This document shows, piece after piece, positions 61,835 to 64,000 of a stretch of DNA of 64,000 nt (position 1 is its first letter; each line of letters starts with the position of its first letter). The notes beneath the pieces were generated by a model. The model was not told the DNA's origin. It worked only from the letters and a program-made list of their open reading frames with translations, and searched no databases. The position numbers were made by a program, and so were the translations under genes. This stretch comes from Antennarius striatus. Lineage: Eukaryota; Chordata; Actinopteri; Lophiiformes; Antennariidae. The DNA is taken from assembly GCF_040054535.1 (NCBI RefSeq), contig NC_090782.1, forward strand, positions 25,355,001-25,419,000, in the 5' to 3' direction.

Positions 61835-63960
61835 GACAAAATGTCTCGCATTGCAAACACAATGCTTAGTTTTGGATCCATGGCATTCCACCTTCATGAT
61901 GAGGCAACCTGTCAGATGTTCTATCCGCTGCTGAAGCAGATCCATCTATTCATTCTACTGAAGACGAGTTTTTCCGCCTTGCAGGTCACGGGTCTGCTGG
62001 AGCCAATCACAGCTGGATAAAGGCGAGAGGCGGGGTCAGTCCGGTACGTAGCTAGCGTATCCGGGGCCGTTATGTGACAATCCGGAAGTCCGGCATTTTG
62101 CGTGTGAACGTAAAGGTTCGAGGTTGTAAAATAAATATCGTTTGGTGTATATCACACCTTAAAAATTCTCTTTCATTTAAATTACCTTAATAATTTTCTA
62201 TAATACTTGAAAACGTTCAGAATTCCAATGCAAGCAACTCAGGTATCGAATACGTAATTATATTTGTATTGTTTATTTTGAAGGCGCTCACCGGAAGTGC
62301 ATCAAACTAGTCTGTTCCTTTAGGTAACTAGTGCTGCTGAACTACCGAACGCGTCTGTGGAACTTAGAGTTGTTTTAGTGAACTAACGCGACACTGAGGA
62401 GAATATTCGTAAACTAAACGGTGTTCGAGAAGCTTAAACCGCTGTTAGCGGCTACAGCTTTGGCTAATAGCGTTAGCTTCTCTGTCTGACATCGGCCGAA
62501 CCCTCATTTACCTGCGGGTAGAGGTAAGTTAACATGCTGGCTGTTAGTTTAGAGAGTTTGTCTTCTAGTTTGTTTGTTAATATAATGTATTGATCAAGTG
62601 AAGTGTGTATTTTACCCAATATAAGCATCGCAGGAAAGTCAAAACAAGAATCGAGCAGCTGTTTATTGTAAATACAGGACAGAAATGAAATCTGAGTAAT
62701 GAACTCGATGTGAAATGTTTTCTGGGTAACATTTCTTCTAACTGAACGAGATGAGGTTTGATCTCTAAATGCATCCTGATGAGGCGGATCCTACTCTTGT
62801 TACTTTGGTGTCTTTTTTTCATCGAGTATTTTTTCCCCATAATTTGATAATGTATTAAAAATGGACACAGGACAGAATGGAAATAAAATGGAAATAGACG
62901 TTTTATACTAATTTTCTCGAATAAGTGATCGTCCGTCTGACAGCTGTCAGATATTTTTCATTAAATGTGGACTTCAGAGCTACGTCTATTTAATGAACAT
63001 GATGAGTTCCTGCTTTACTTCCTCTGATCGTTTTGTCCAGATTGAACATTCTGGAAGAATCATTTTTGACTCAGAAGTTAAGTAAGAACTCAACACCCAG
63101 GTCGGCTGGACACCCGGGTCGACTGTCTGCCCCCTTTGAAACAGCCTCACAGTTTCCCCTCCTGATGGCTGCAGGTGAAGAAACCACCTGTAGCTGTCCC
63201 ACCCGTCGCCCTCCGCTTCTGCATGTCCCATCGGCATCGTCCTGATGCCCTAAAACAGTCCACTCTGTCTGGACTGGTTCATCACCTGACCGGTTAAACA
63301 TGCTTGTCCAGTTCTGACCCACTGACATTCTCTAAGTGTCATTTCCAGGAAGACTAAATCCAATAACCACTGATATGAACTTTCAATATGGTATTTTGGT
63401 ATTTTACCACTAAAACAATGAAATCTGGCAGAAGTTAGTTTGATAATTTTCGGACGGCACGGTGGCGTACTGGTTAGCACTGCTGCCTCACGGCAAAAAG
63501 GTCAGGGGTTCAAACCCCATCATTTCCAACATGGCCTTTCTGTGAAGAGTTTGCATGTTCTCTCCGTGTCTGAATGGGTTTCCTCCGGGTTCTCCGGATT
63601 CCCCCCATTATCAGGAAAAATACGCATCAAGAGAATATTAGGTCATGTTGGACCATAGTGGCGGCGCGCCCAGGGTGCAGCGGCTCTGGACCAACCATCC
63701 ATCTGGCCTTGAAATTTCGTTGTACCGTCCCTGTGTGTGTATAATGACAAATAAAGAAAGTTTGACTTTTTTTTATTTTTTGATAATTTTTTGATAAAAG
63801 TCAGTGTTGTAAATGAGTCCTTTTTTATGATTCTCTATTTTCGAGGTGCTTACTTCTTTAGTAGGTAAAGCAGGTATTTGACTTGCTCATATTGATGACA
63901 CACGGACTGAATGTTAAGAAAACAGGTTTGTGGAGGAAACCTGGGGGTAGGAAAGTCAAA
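61835..63960 (+). repeat. Promoter/exon module, copy 4
   Basis: Begins with AAATGTCTCGCATTGCAAAC, as copy 2 ends. It holds TCCGGAAGT at 62081, ACCGGAAGT at 62290 and exon core to 62523 with GTAAG donor. A SINE-tail insert sits at about 61935-62050. The downstream part matches copy 3 with an offset near 3340 bases. It may continue past the right edge. Confidence 0.8.
63451..63779 (+). mobile_element. tRNA-headed SINE with target duplication
   Basis: Head with box A-like TGGTTAGCACTG and box B-like GGTTCAAACCCC, body with GCATGTTCTCTCCGTGTCTG, tail ending AATGACAAATAAAGAAAG and a T-run. Flanked by TTGATAATTTT at 63440-63450 and again at 63780-63790. Inserted into module copy 4. Confidence 0.8.
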
Positions 63961-64000
63961 AATAGTTTTCTCGGCTTTTGACTTTGGTATGCAGTTCCAC

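Overview
The window looks like nuclear DNA of a ray-finned fish, most likely a percomorph teleost. Genes are split into short exons with GT-AG introns, introns are mostly compact, long CA/GT microsatellites are very frequent, and there are fish-type SINEs, RTE- and L2-like LINE fragments, hAT and mariner-like elements. I cannot name the species. The gene content resembles human 6p25: GMDS, MYLK4 and a clade B serpin sit in the same neighbourhood. A GDP-L-fucose synthase gene (GFUS, formerly TSTA3) is also present, which I do not expect in the mammalian version of that block.

Layout. 1-13.5 kb, minus strand: the first four coding exons of gmds (GDP-mannose 4,6-dehydratase); the rest lies beyond the left edge. 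16.0-21.5 kb, minus: a full myosin light chain kinase family member 4 gene, with a possible extra upstream coding exon at 26.2-26.3 kb. 28.5-28.7 kb, minus: one orphan exon I could not identify. 28.7-39.5 kb: no gene seen, only transposon remnants. 39.5-41.6 kb, plus: a complete six-exon serpinb1-like gene. 46.07-46.77 kb, plus: an intronless coiled-coil gene of unknown function. 49.4-54.1 kb, minus: a complete nine-coding-exon gfus, with a non-coding first exon at about 55.1-55.34 kb.

The most unusual part is 41.6-64 kb. A module carrying the gfus promoter (two ETS-type CCGGAAGT sites), its non-coding first exon and that exon's GTAAGT donor is present four times: plus strand at 42.2 kb, minus strand at 55.3 kb (the true gfus promoter), and plus strand at 58.9 and 62.3 kb. 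The 42 and 55 kb copies form an inverted repeat enclosing gfus and the coiled-coil gene. Their exon cores are almost identical while their flanks have diverged. The copy that starts at 56.95 kb begins at the sequence of the serpin stop codon and carries serpin 3' UTR. Several mobile elements have entered these duplicates, and the sister copies supply the empty sites.

How the genes fit together. GMDS and GFUS catalyse the two consecutive steps of GDP-mannose to GDP-L-fucose, the donor for all fucosylation, and lie about 36 kb apart here. The kinase, serpin and coiled-coil genes have no evident link to that pathway. All exon models are read from splice signals, reading-frame continuity and remembered family features; nothing was aligned by computer.
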